Assembly (NCBI RefSeq): GCF_030813355.1
Contig: NZ_JAUSUD010000019.1
Coordinates: 35,164-99,163 of the forward strand
Length of the DNA: 64,000 nucleotides
Direction of reading: 5' to 3'
Origin: Metabacillus malikii
GTDB lineage: Bacteria; Bacillota; Bacilli; Bacillales; Bacillaceae
Position 1 is the first letter of the stretch. The number at the start of each line of letters is the position of its first letter. Positions 8,943 to 17,303 of the stretch are shown one piece after another. The position numbers were made by a program, and so were the translations under genes. Below the pieces are notes generated by a model. That model made no database searches and was not told the DNA's origin. It was given only the letters and a program-made list of their open reading frames with translations.

Positions 8943-9848
8943 ATGAAGTTTGTTACAGCGATGATACATAAGGAGCAATTTATAGGTGTATTACATGGAG
9001 AACGGGTTATCGATATACATAAGGCAGAAAAGGATATCTTTGAAATTGTCTCGTTTCCAGGTACATTATTTGAATGTTTAAAGCTTGGAGACAAATTTGT
9101 ACAGGATGTCCAACAAATCATAGACAAAATCAGCGAGGAAGGTTCTGAGTCCTATTTATATCCAATCGAAGAAGTTACAATTCTTCCTCCAATACCAAGG
9201 CCTTCGAAAAATATATTTTGTGTAGGAAAAAACTATCGAGAGCATGCCATTGAAATGGGTAGTGTAGAGGATATTCCAGAACATGTTATGTTATTTTCAA
9301 AAGCTCCGACAACTGTTATCGGCCACTTTGCAGAGGTTGATCCACATCTACATATAACAAGCCAATTAGATTATGAAGGTGAGTTAGCGGTAATCATCGG
9401 TAAAAGTGGAAAACAGATAAGCGAAGCTGATGCAATGGACTATGTTTTTGGTTATACGATTATTAATGATATAACAGCGCGGAATTTACAGGCGCAACAT
9501 AAACAATTCTTATTAGGTAAAAGCTTAGACACATCTTGTCCAATGGGACCTTGCATTGTACATAAATCAGCTATTAGTAATCCATATGATTTGTCCATTA
9601 CGACAAAAGTAAATAATGAAGTAAGACAAGCTGGCAATACAAAAGATATGATTTTTACGATTGAGCAGATTATCTCGACGATTTCCCAAGGTACGACACT
9701 TGAAGCAGGAGATATTATTGCAACAGGGACACCTGCTGGAGTTGGCAAAGGTTTTAATCCGCCAAAATATTTGCTGCCAGGAGATGTTATTGACATCGAA
9801 ATAAGCTCAATTGGAACATTAACGAACAAAATAAAAGCGGAAAACTAG
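8943..9848 (+). CDS. yisK: YisK-like fumarylacetoacetate hydrolase-family protein
   Basis: This 301-residue protein belongs to the FAH superfamily. The core contains IFCVGKNYREHA (about residue 93), LDYEGELAVIIGK (metal-binding Glu residues), GYTIINDITARN, GKSLDTSCPMGP and ATGTPAGVGKGF. An N-terminal extension of about 90 residues precedes the FAH fold, as in B. subtilis YisK, which is reported as an oxaloacetate decarboxylase-type enzyme associated with the Mbl cytoskeleton. It lies upstream of yisL, as in B. subtilis. The SD is AGGAGG five bases before the ATG. The assignment rests on motifs plus gene order. Confidence 0.87.
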   Translation: MKFVTAMIHKEQFIGVLHGERVIDIHKAEKDIFEIVSFPGTLFECLKLGDKFVQDVQQIIDKISEEGSESYLYPIEEVTILPPIPRPSKNIFCVGKNYREHAIEMGSVEDIPEHVMLFSKAPTTVIGHFAEVDPHLHITSQLDYEGELAVIIGKSGKQISEADAMDYVFGYTIINDITARNLQAQHKQFLLGKSLDTSCPMGPCIVHKSAISNPYDLSITTKVNNEVRQAGNTKDMIFTIEQIISTISQGTTLEAGDIIATGTPAGVGKGFNPPKYLLPGDVIDIEISSIGTLTNKIKAEN

Positions 9849-9951
9849 ACATCATTCATGAAATAGACACAAGATATGAAATGTTTCGAGTTGTTTGGTT
9901 AAATTCTAGATAGAAACATGCTAAAATAAGGTTGTTAAGGAGGTTATACAT

Positions 9952-10311
9952 ATGACACATGCCCATATTACAACATGGCTAATTGCGATTATTCTATTCT
10001 TTGTTGTGAATGCTTTACTTAAATCAAAAAAAGACAAACAGGCAAAAATTACCCACATGGTTTTAAGACTCTTTTACATCCTGATTATTGTAACAGGGGT
10101 CATTATAACAGTGGGATTATCGAAAATTGATGGTGAGTATATTGGGAAAATCATTCTTGGTATATTAACAATCGGAATGATGGAAATGGTACTCGCAAAA
10201 GTGAAAAAAGGAAAGCCAGCGAAAGTATTCTGGATTTTATTCTTTGTTATCTTTATTTTAACAGTTCTGTTAGGGTTACGACTACCACTAGGGTTTTGGG
10301 TTTTTAAATAA
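9952..10311 (+). CDS. yisL: YisL-family (UPF0344) membrane protein
   Basis: This 119-residue protein is almost entirely four hydrophobic helices (roughly residues 5-23, 39-58, 68-85 and 92-114) joined by short Lys-rich loops. That is the UPF0344/YisL architecture. It starts with a His-rich MTHAHITTW segment. The SD AAGGAGG lies eight bases before the ATG. Position after yisK agrees with B. subtilis. Function unknown; a rho-independent terminator follows directly. Confidence 0.85.
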   Translation: MTHAHITTWLIAIILFFVVNALLKSKKDKQAKITHMVLRLFYILIIVTGVIITVGLSKIDGEYIGKIILGILTIGMMEMVLAKVKKGKPAKVFWILFFVIFILTVLLGLRLPLGFWVFK

Positions 10312-10315
10312 TATG

Positions 10316-10343
10316 AAAGAGGCTGCCTTTGGTTAGCCTCTTT
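10316..10343 (+). terminator. Terminator after yisL
   Basis: Perfect stem AAAGAGGCT (10316-10324) / AGCCTCTTT (10335-10343) with a 10-base loop, merging into a T-run. Confidence 0.85.
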
Positions 10344-10393
10344 TCATTGTTGCTAAGGAAAATATAAAATCTTGAAATGTAGATAAGCACTTC

Positions 10394-10475
10394 GACATCC
10401 AGCGCCTAGCCACAAATAAATCGAAGACAATGAATGTCTTCGATTTATTTGTGGCTCATTAGCACTAGGCTGTTC
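10394..10475. repeat. Long perfect hairpin within a TCCAGCGCCTAGC repeat
   Basis: A 21-bp perfect inverted repeat (10408-10428 with 10436-10456) encloses a 7-base loop. It is framed by CAGCGCCTAG on the left and CTAGGCTG on the right, which can extend the structure. The left flank TCCAGCGCCTAGC recurs at about 33129 (TCCAGCGCTTAGC) and 40863, so this is a member of a dispersed hairpin repeat family. It lies between the convergent yisL and yisN-like genes, outside both. Confidence 0.75.
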
Positions 10476-10500
10476 AAGACGCCCTGAGCTTTTGTTCTAT

Positions 10501-11061
10501 TTAGTACTGTGCGATTACTAGTCCTCTTTTACATAGGCTTGTTGTAAATTCAAACCGGTCAGACCGCATGATGCCGCGTTCAAAATGATGCTGGATGGAA
10601 CAAATGCTATCTTCATTATCAAATTGGTAAAATGAAACCCCTCTTTTACTTGCTTGATTACCCATAAAGAGTAATTGGTTGTACGAATATACACAATCAA
10701 ATGGTGAAAATGATAGTGAATTAAGCTGCTTTAATACTTTCACAAAAGTCTCGTCAGGCAATTCCTTTAGCATTTCATCAAGTGCAAGAGGAAGCGATTT
10801 TTTTACCCGAACAGAATCTCCACAATTCAACGAAAAAACGCCAACTTCAGTTTTAACCTTGCCAAAACCAAGCCATCTTCCGGTTTTCCATCCTTTTGGA
10901 CTCATTATTTCAAGACGATAATCTTCAAGTTCTTCTACTAAGAAAAGCTCATCATTCATATCATCATATATAACATATTGATCACCTGTTATATCAATAT
11001 TGCCAATAAAATATGATCGTTTTTGTTTTGATAGTACATCTGAGCGCTTATGTGGATACAT
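10501..11061 (-). CDS. yisN: YisN-like protein (DUF2777-type)
   Basis: This is a 186-residue soluble protein with no signal peptide or membrane segment. It starts MYPHKRSDVLSKQKRSYFIG and seems built of beta strands, including a WKTGRWLGFGKV stretch. I cannot recognise a catalytic motif. The assignment to YisN/DUF2777 rests mainly on position: on the minus strand between yisL and asnO, as in B. subtilis. It appears somewhat shorter than the B. subtilis protein as I recall it. The SD GGAGGT precedes the ATG. Function unknown. Confidence 0.6.
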   Translation of the reverse strand: MYPHKRSDVLSKQKRSYFIGNIDITGDQYVIYDDMNDELFLVEELEDYRLEIMSPKGWKTGRWLGFGKVKTEVGVFSLNCGDSVRVKKSLPLALDEMLKELPDETFVKVLKQLNSLSFSPFDCVYSYNQLLFMGNQASKRGVSFYQFDNEDSICSIQHHFERGIMRSDRFEFTTSLCKRGLVIAQY

Positions 11062-11412
11062 TGTGTTACCTCCATTTATGTAGATTCATTTGCTGTAAGT
11101 ATTTCTCTGATTTTGTACTGTAAAGCATCTTAAGTATTGAGGGAGATATCGATACCTGTTTCATTGATACAGGTATTAATGGAACTTTTCTTGGTGTGCC
11201 TAATTGTCTGTGCCTACTTAGGAAAGTAAAGTGTATAAATAAACACTCGTATCTTCGTTTTAGACAAATCCATCAAATTTTATGCAAAAATTTATGTTAG
11301 GACAAATCAACAGGTACAAAATCTGGGCATACAATAAAATCCGGCTAAGTATTCGGACGTGGTTTATGTTTTAGGTGTTCTTCGATTCATTATTAAGGGA
11401 GATGATGCATGG
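11062..11412. other. Divergent intergenic region upstream of yisN-like gene and asnO
   Basis: These 351 bases contain no gene that I can support. One feature stands out: an 8-bp perfect inverted repeat ATACCTGT (11152-11159) / ACAGGTAT (11169-11176), which could be an operator or a small hairpin. The asnO promoter should lie here; B. subtilis asnO is sporulation-controlled, but I see no clear sigma-E consensus. Confidence 0.4.
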
Positions 11413-13263
11413 ATGTGTGGAATTACAGGATGGGTTAACTTTAAAGGCAATATACGGAGCGAAGAGGCTGTTATTAAAGGTATGACTGAAACGTTAGCGA
11501 AGCGGGGGCCGGATGATACAAACACTTGGGGTGAAAACCATGTTTTATTTGGCCATAAACGATTAGTCGTTGTTGACCCTGAACGTGGTAAGCAACCAAT
11601 GATTCGTATAAAGAATAGTCATCAATATACAATTTGCTACAACGGTGAACTTTATAATACAGAAGATATACGTAAGGAGCTCCTTACAAGGGGTTATTCG
11701 TTTGAAGGGCATTCAGACACTGAAGTATTGTTACAATCCTACATCGAATGGGGAGCAGAATGTGTTCATCGTTTAAATGGTATTTTCGCATTTGCAGTAT
11801 GGGATTCAACAAATGAAACATTATTTATTGCAAGAGATCGTCTGGGAGTAAAGCCTTTATTTTTTCACGAAGAAAATGGTTCCCTATTGTTCGCTTCCGA
11901 AATAAAGGCAATTTTGGCACACCCATCTATTTCTGCCGTTCTTGACTATTCTGGGCTATCAGAAATTCTCGGTGTAGGTCCTTCAAGAACACCGGGTGTA
12001 GGAGTTTTTAAAGGAATCGATGAATTAAGGCCAGCACATGCGATGATTTATACAAAGAATGGCTTAAAAATTTGGAGATATTGGAATGTTGAAAGTAAAC
12101 GACATGAAGATTCGCTAGAAGATACTGCAGAAAAAGTAAGGTTTTTAGTAACTGATGCAGTTAAAAGACAGTTGGTGTCAGATGTGCCATTATGTACATT
12201 TTTATCAGGTGGATTGGATTCCAGTGCAATAACTGCGATTGCTGCCAAGCAATATGAGGTAGAGGGTAAAGGAAGTTTACACACATATTCGATTGATTAT
12301 GAAGAAAATGATAAATATTTTAAAGAAAATGAGTTCCAGCCAAATTCTGATGGGCCATGGATTAGCAAAGTTAGTGAAGAATTTAACACAACTCATCACC
12401 AATGTATTATTACTCAGCAAGACTTAGTCGACCATCTAATTGAAGCAACTTCAGCAAGAGACTTGCCAGGTATGGCCGATGTTGATTCTTCTCTTTTGTG
12501 GTTCTGTCGTGAGATAAAAAAAGATTTTGTTGTAGGGTTGTCAGGTGAATGTGCTGATGAAATTTTTGGTGGGTATCCATGGTTCCACCGCCCAGAAGAT
12601 TTAGCAAGTAAAGCATTTCCATGGATGCGCTCAACGAGTGAGAGAGTAAAGCTGTTAAAGCCTGAATGGCAAAAGCGCTTAAACCTAGAGGAATATGTGC
12701 AAGCACGTTATGAGGAAACGGTGAATGAGACCCCTTTACTTGACGGGGAATCATCGACAGAAGCTAAGCGGAGACAGCTCTTCTACTTAAATTTACATTG
12801 GTTCATGGCAAATCTTTTGGACCGAAAAGACCGGATGAGTATGGGGGCCAGCTTAGAGGTACGTGTTCCATTTGCAGACCACCGTCTTGTTGAATATGTT
12901 TGGAATATACCGTGGGAAATGAAAATGCACGGTGGACGTGAAAAGGGAATCTTACGTAAAGCACTAGAAGGGATTCTCCCTGACGATGTTCTATATCGTA
13001 AAAAGAGCCCATATCCGAAAACTCATCATCCTGAATATACACGATTAGTGAAAACGTGGTTGGCAGCGATTTTAGAAAATAAAGATTCAATTTTACATGA
13101 GTTATTTTCAAAGGAACGACTCACAGAGTTGATCGAAACGGAAGGAAATGCATTTAAAGTACCATGGTTTGGGCAATTAATGTCAGGTCCACAGCTATTG
13201 GCACATTTAGCACAAATACACGTATGGGTTGAGGGTAACAATATAAATATTAAAGAAGGCTAA
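11413..13263 (+). CDS. asnO: Asparagine synthetase (glutamine-hydrolysing), AsnO type
   Basis: This 616-residue class II asparagine synthetase makes asparagine from aspartate, glutamine and ATP. The N-terminal glutaminase starts MCGITGWV, so Cys2 becomes the catalytic nucleophile. That requirement fixes the start at 11413 rather than 18 codons earlier; an AAGGGAG SD lies 11 bases upstream. RLVVVDPERG, YNGELYN and GHSDTE belong to the glutaminase. The synthetase domain has the ATP-pyrophosphatase motif SGGLDSS at 265-271 and GECADEIFGGY. Size and neighbourhood match B. subtilis AsnO, the sporulation-associated paralogue, rather than AsnB or AsnH. Confidence 0.92.
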   Translation: MCGITGWVNFKGNIRSEEAVIKGMTETLAKRGPDDTNTWGENHVLFGHKRLVVVDPERGKQPMIRIKNSHQYTICYNGELYNTEDIRKELLTRGYSFEGHSDTEVLLQSYIEWGAECVHRLNGIFAFAVWDSTNETLFIARDRLGVKPLFFHEENGSLLFASEIKAILAHPSISAVLDYSGLSEILGVGPSRTPGVGVFKGIDELRPAHAMIYTKNGLKIWRYWNVESKRHEDSLEDTAEKVRFLVTDAVKRQLVSDVPLCTFLSGGLDSSAITAIAAKQYEVEGKGSLHTYSIDYEENDKYFKENEFQPNSDGPWISKVSEEFNTTHHQCIITQQDLVDHLIEATSARDLPGMADVDSSLLWFCREIKKDFVVGLSGECADEIFGGYPWFHRPEDLASKAFPWMRSTSERVKLLKPEWQKRLNLEEYVQARYEETVNETPLLDGESSTEAKRRQLFYLNLHWFMANLLDRKDRMSMGASLEVRVPFADHRLVEYVWNIPWEMKMHGGREKGILRKALEGILPDDVLYRKKSPYPKTHHPEYTRLVKTWLAAILENKDSILHELFSKERLTELIETEGNAFKVPWFGQLMSGPQLLAHLAQIHVWVEGNNINIKEG

Positions 13264-13294
13264 TTGGACATTATAAGAAAAATTCTTACTGAAT

Positions 13295-13331
13295 ACGAAA
13301 TGACAATTCGTAAAAGGAAATGTCATTTTGT
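13295..13331 (+). terminator. Terminator after asnO
   Basis: An 11-bp stem with one G-T pair, 13295-13305 (ACGAAATGACA) / 13321-13331 (TGTCATTTTGT), is followed by ATTTAGTTTTT. The remaining gap to the amylase start holds the promoter and operator sites listed separately and no gene. Confidence 0.75.
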
Positions 13332-13657
13332 ATTTAGTTTTTATTGTAACTAGGAATTTAAAATAATTTTTAAAACTAGTAATTTATAAGTGCAGTATAC
13401 ACCGAACAATGAAAAACTTGTACCATAATGAGCATGATAGTGAAAGTGAAGTATTTCTAAAGAACTATCCTTTCATTAGAGGAAATGAAAAGGAATGTTT
13501 GTAGACAACTAAAAATTTATGCTTAAGAGCATTTGTTTTCGTGTTGTTACATGACATATGCGAGTGGAAAGATAAATAGAAAATTATCTTAATAGAATAA
13601 AAGTGGTTAAGAAGGAAATACGTCGAAAAATGATTGAAAAGCACTATCAGTACATAA

Positions 13658-13686
13658 TTGACTTGTCACAATATTCAATATAGTAT
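13658..13686 (+). promoter_or_regulatory. Sigma-A promoter for the secreted amylase
   Basis: TTGACT (13658-13663), 17-base spacer, TAGTAT (13681-13686). The expected transcription start falls near 13693, immediately before a cre-like site. Confidence 0.65.
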
Positions 13687-13695
13687 GAGTTACAT

Positions 13696-13709
13696 GGTAA
13701 ACGTTTTCA
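13696..13709. promoter_or_regulatory. cre-like site (CcpA) just downstream of the amylase promoter
   Basis: GGTAAACGTTTTCA matches TGWAANCGNTNWCA at 13 of 14 positions. Its place at the start of transcription fits catabolite repression. Confidence 0.6.
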
Positions 13710-13731
13710 CGCCATTTATTATGCAACATTG

Positions 13732-13745
13732 TGCAAACGTTTTCC
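13732..13745. promoter_or_regulatory. Second cre-like site in the amylase leader
   Basis: TGCAAACGTTTTCC matches the cre consensus at 12 of 14 positions. Its CAAACG core also resembles the LacI-type operators near this gene. Confidence 0.45.
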
Positions 13746-13819
13746 TTATAAAAGGTTTTGCGGGAGGTGCAAGCAATGATTATTAATATAAGGAGGTTGA
13801 TAACAGAAGGAATATTTTG

Positions 13820-13833
13820 TGCAATCGATTGTA
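13820..13833. promoter_or_regulatory. LacI-family (MalR-like) operator ahead of the amylase
   Basis: TGCAATCGATTGTA is a near-palindrome centred on CG, 25 bases before the amylase ATG. Very similar sites occur at 26534-26547 and 26770-26783 in the maltodextrin locus, suggesting one regulator for both. Confidence 0.6.
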
Positions 13834-13858
13834 TGAAAATCATAAAAGGAGTGGAATA

Positions 13859-16800
13859 ATGACTAGACATTATATGAAAAGTAGCTTAAAAGCTGTTTTA
13901 TTCTTGATACTTACTTTTTTATTAGTAGTATCACCGTTGCTTAACGAAACTATTGTTCTAGCAAACAGTAACACTGAAACTAAGACAAACTTAGCAGATT
14001 CAACACTAATTACCGCCACATCTTCAGAGCTTACAGAAACTTCTACAGATAGCACATTTACTTGGGATAATGCAACAGTGTACTTTGTATTAACAGACAG
14101 ATTTTTAGATGGAGATTCTAGCAATAACCATGCCTATGGTAGAGAATTGGACCGCAATGGGAATCCTTATCCAAATTATAAAAATAAAGTAGCATCGTAT
14201 CATGGCGGTGATTTAAAAGGGTTAACTCAAAAACTAAATGAAGGTTATTTTACTTCTTTGGGAGTTAATGCTATTTGGATAACGCAGCCATTTGAGCAAA
14301 TCAATGGGTGGATTGGTGGAGAAGGGTTCCGACACTATCCATTTCACGGTTACTACGCACAGGACTTTACAGAACTAGATAAAAGCTTAGGAACAAAAGA
14401 TGATTTACAAACGTTTATAGATACTGCACATGAACAAGGGATTCGTATCGTATTTGATGTTGTCATGAACCATGCAGGCTATGAATCGATGAAGGATATG
14501 CAAGACCATGGCTTTGGACAGTTAAATAATGGTTGGGAAAATTATTACTACAGTCAAAATGAAACAGAAGCACATTATGACACTTACGGAAATTATATTA
14601 ATACGAATTCACACGATAGATGGCAGAATTGGTGGGGTTCTGATTGGATTCGTAAATCAGGATTACCAGGATATGATGCATGTGGTAATGATGACAGAAC
14701 AATGTGTTTAGCTGGGTTGCCAGATTTTAAAACAGAATCAACTAAGCATGTTGCTGTCCCGCAATTTTTGAAGAATAAATGGGGTGCAGAGAAAACACAA
14801 CAAGAGCAAGCTGAATTACAGCAGTTTTTTAATGAATCTGGAAAATCACCAACAGTTCGAAATCATTTAATTAAATGGCTAACTGATTGGGTAAGAGATT
14901 ATGGAGTTGATGGCTTCCGAATTGATACAGCAAAACATGTTGAAATTGATGCGTGGAAAGAATTGAAAATCGAAGCGAATAAAGCATTACATGAATGGAA
15001 AGCAAACAATCCTGACAAGAAATTAGATGATGAAAATTTTTGGATGACTGGAGAAGTATGGGGCCATGGAGTAGGAAAAAGTGAATACTTTAGTAACGGT
15101 TTTGATTCGGTCATTAATTTTGATTTCCAAAAGCAGTTGCAGTCGAATTTAAGTAATTTAGAATCACTTTACTCTGATTATGCAAACAAAATCAATAGTG
15201 ATCCTAATTTTAATGTACTTAGTTATTTATCATCACATGATACAACATTGTATGACCGAAACAATATGATTAATGGTGGTACAGGGTTATTGTTAGCACC
15301 TGGTGCTGTACAAATCTTCTATGGTGATGAAGTTGCACGCGCATGGATGGATGCTCCATGGTCTGATATGAGACTTCGTTCATCAATGGATTGGAACAAT
15401 GTCAATCAAACTGTATTAGCCCATTGGCAAAAGGTTGGTCAATTTAGAAATAATCATCTTTCTATAGGTGCAGGTCAGCATAAACAGCTCCAAGCATCTC
15501 CTTATGCATTTAGTAGAACGTATAACAAAGATGGTGTGGAGGATAAGGTTGTTGTAGCAGTTGGTGCGAATGGCAAGACTACAATAAATGTTTCATCTGT
15601 ATTTGCTGATGGGACTCTAGTAAGAGACTTTTATACTGGAGAAACTGCAACTGTAAGCGGTGGAAGCGTAACGTTTACTGCACATCAAAATGGTGTCATT
15701 CTCATCGAACTAGCAGAACTAGAAAAACCAGTCGCATCTGTTTCGGCATCTCCTGAAGGTAGTAACTTTAGAACAGAAACGGTTGATGTAACGTTAAAAT
15801 TAGCTAATGCAGAAGAAGGAAAATATACGTTAGATGGTAGTGACCCAAAGGTAAATGGGATTACATTTGTAAATGGTGATGTTGTGACAATCGGTGAATC
15901 TCTAGCGATTGGTGAATCGGTAACATTAAAGCTATTTGCAGAAAATGAACATGGGACAGCAACGAAAAGCTATACGTATACAAAGGTCGATCCGAATTCA
16001 GGTTTAACGATTCATTATAAAAAACCTGATGGATGGAATGCGCCACAAATCTATTACTATAATACGAGTCCAGCTGTTGAGGAGCCAACATGGGCAACTG
16101 CTCCAGCGATGGAGTCAGAAGGGAATGGCTGGTACTCCTATACGATAGATGGTGCTGATAGCTCTCGAATTATTTTCAAAGATAGTAGTGGTAAACAAAG
16201 CCCAGCACAAGGTGAGGCAGGTTTCCTTAGAAGCTCTGAAGGATGGTACATGGATGGAAAGTGGTACGATGAAAATCCGGAAAAAGAGGACACAGAAGCA
16301 CCGTCGATACCAACAGGGTTGAAGGTTACTGCTACAACTGATTCAACGGTATCATTAGCATGGAATGCTTCAACGGATAATCAGTCTGGTGTTGCTCATT
16401 ATGAAGTATTAAAAGGTGAAGAAAAAATCGGTACAGCAACATCAACGAATTATCAAGTAAATAATTTAACAGCAAATACATCCTATGAATTTGCTGTAGT
16501 AGCAGTTGATAAAAATGGAAACAAGTCGAAAGCGACAGAAAGTGTACAGGCTAAAACGAAGGAAAAAGGTGTAGGAAATACCGCAACAATTTATTATAAA
16601 AAAGGGTTTGCAACACCGAACTTCCATTACGCGCCAAATGGTGCTGATTGGACGAAGGCTCCAGGTGTAGGAATGGAGGATTCAGCACAATATCCTGGCT
16701 ATGCGAAAATCACGATTGATTTAGGCGCGGCAACTAGTTTACAGGGTGTATTTAATAATGGTGCAGGTGTATGGGATAACAATGGAGGTAAAAATTATCA

Positions 16801-17170
16801 ATTCCAAGCAGGTGTTTCAACCTTTGCAAACGGAAAGGTAACACAAGGTGAACCTAAGCCTGACAAAGTAACGTTCAATGTCACAGTGCCAACGCAAACG
16901 TTAACTACAGATAAGATTTATATGACTAGTACGTTAAATGGGTGGAAGCCGGATGATTCAGATTACGAATTGAAAAAAAATGCAAATGGTTCTTACTCTA
17001 TTTCGCTTCAAGTTCCAGCAAATACACAAATAGAGTACAAATTTACTTTAGGCTCATGGGCTACTGTTGAAAAGGACCAGTGGGGGAATGACATCTCAAA
17101 CCGTACCTTCAAAACAAATGGAGGAGAAGAGGTTGTCGATGTCACAGTTCAAAAATGGAATGGAAGGTAG
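13859..17170 (+). CDS. Secreted multidomain alpha-amylase, MalS-like GH13 with starch-binding modules
   Basis: This 1103-residue protein starts at ATG 13859 behind an AAAGGAG SD. Residues 1-35 are a signal peptide. The GH13 barrel (about 65-630) has DVVMNH at 200-205, nucleophile D356 in GFRIDTAKH, acid/base E399 in TGEVWG and D461 in SSHD. The GxDLKGLT/FEQINGWIGG and DDRTMCLAGLPDFKTEST segments resemble E. coli MalS (GH13_19). The tail contains a chitobiase-C-like beta domain (about 632-715), a CBM26-like module (717-815), a fibronectin type III domain (823-910), a CBM25-like module (913-1000) and a CBM20-like end domain. No cell-wall anchor is seen, so it is probably released to attack starch outside the cell. 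Regulated by nearby cre and LacI-type sites. Confidence 0.9.
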   Translation: MTRHYMKSSLKAVLFLILTFLLVVSPLLNETIVLANSNTETKTNLADSTLITATSSELTETSTDSTFTWDNATVYFVLTDRFLDGDSSNNHAYGRELDRNGNPYPNYKNKVASYHGGDLKGLTQKLNEGYFTSLGVNAIWITQPFEQINGWIGGEGFRHYPFHGYYAQDFTELDKSLGTKDDLQTFIDTAHEQGIRIVFDVVMNHAGYESMKDMQDHGFGQLNNGWENYYYSQNETEAHYDTYGNYINTNSHDRWQNWWGSDWIRKSGLPGYDACGNDDRTMCLAGLPDFKTESTKHVAVPQFLKNKWGAEKTQQEQAELQQFFNESGKSPTVRNHLIKWLTDWVRDYGVDGFRIDTAKHVEIDAWKELKIEANKALHEWKANNPDKKLDDENFWMTGEVWGHGVGKSEYFSNGFDSVINFDFQKQLQSNLSNLESLYSDYANKINSDPNFNVLSYLSSHDTTLYDRNNMINGGTGLLLAPGAVQIFYGDEVARAWMDAPWSDMRLRSSMDWNNVNQTVLAHWQKVGQFRNNHLSIGAGQHKQLQASPYAFSRTYNKDGVEDKVVVAVGANGKTTINVSSVFADGTLVRDFYTGETATVSGGSVTFTAHQNGVILIELAELEKPVASVSASPEGSNFRTETVDVTLKLANAEEGKYTLDGSDPKVNGITFVNGDVVTIGESLAIGESVTLKLFAENEHGTATKSYTYTKVDPNSGLTIHYKKPDGWNAPQIYYYNTSPAVEEPTWATAPAMESEGNGWYSYTIDGADSSRIIFKDSSGKQSPAQGEAGFLRSSEGWYMDGKWYDENPEKEDTEAPSIPTGLKVTATTDSTVSLAWNASTDNQSGVAHYEVLKGEEKIGTATSTNYQVNNLTANTSYEFAVVAVDKNGNKSKATESVQAKTKEKGVGNTATIYYKKGFATPNFHYAPNGADWTKAPGVGMEDSAQYPGYAKITIDLGAATSLQGVFNNGAGVWDNNGGKNYQFQAGVSTFANGKVTQGEPKPDKVTFNVTVPTQTLTTDKIYMTSTLNGWKPDDSDYELKKNANGSYSISLQVPANTQIEYKFTLGSWATVEKDQWGNDISNRTFKTNGGEEVVDVTVQKWNGR

Positions 17171-17206
17171 TATGAAGCATTAAATAGCTGATTTTATAAA
17201 AAGTGT

Positions 17207-17282
17207 GGGTCTGCCCGTTTAACAACTAGATTAATAGGTTGTGGTGTAATCTATTATCAATAATCGTTTATAGGGCAGGCCC
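17207..17282. terminator. Terminator between amylase and chemoreceptor
   Basis: GGGTCTGCCC (17207-17216) pairs with GGGCAGGCCC (17273-17282) with one G-T pair and is followed by TTTTATTTT. The loop is long (56 bases). It separates two convergent genes. Confidence 0.6.
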
Positions 17283-17303
17283 TTTTATTTTAAGTATGAA
17301 TAG

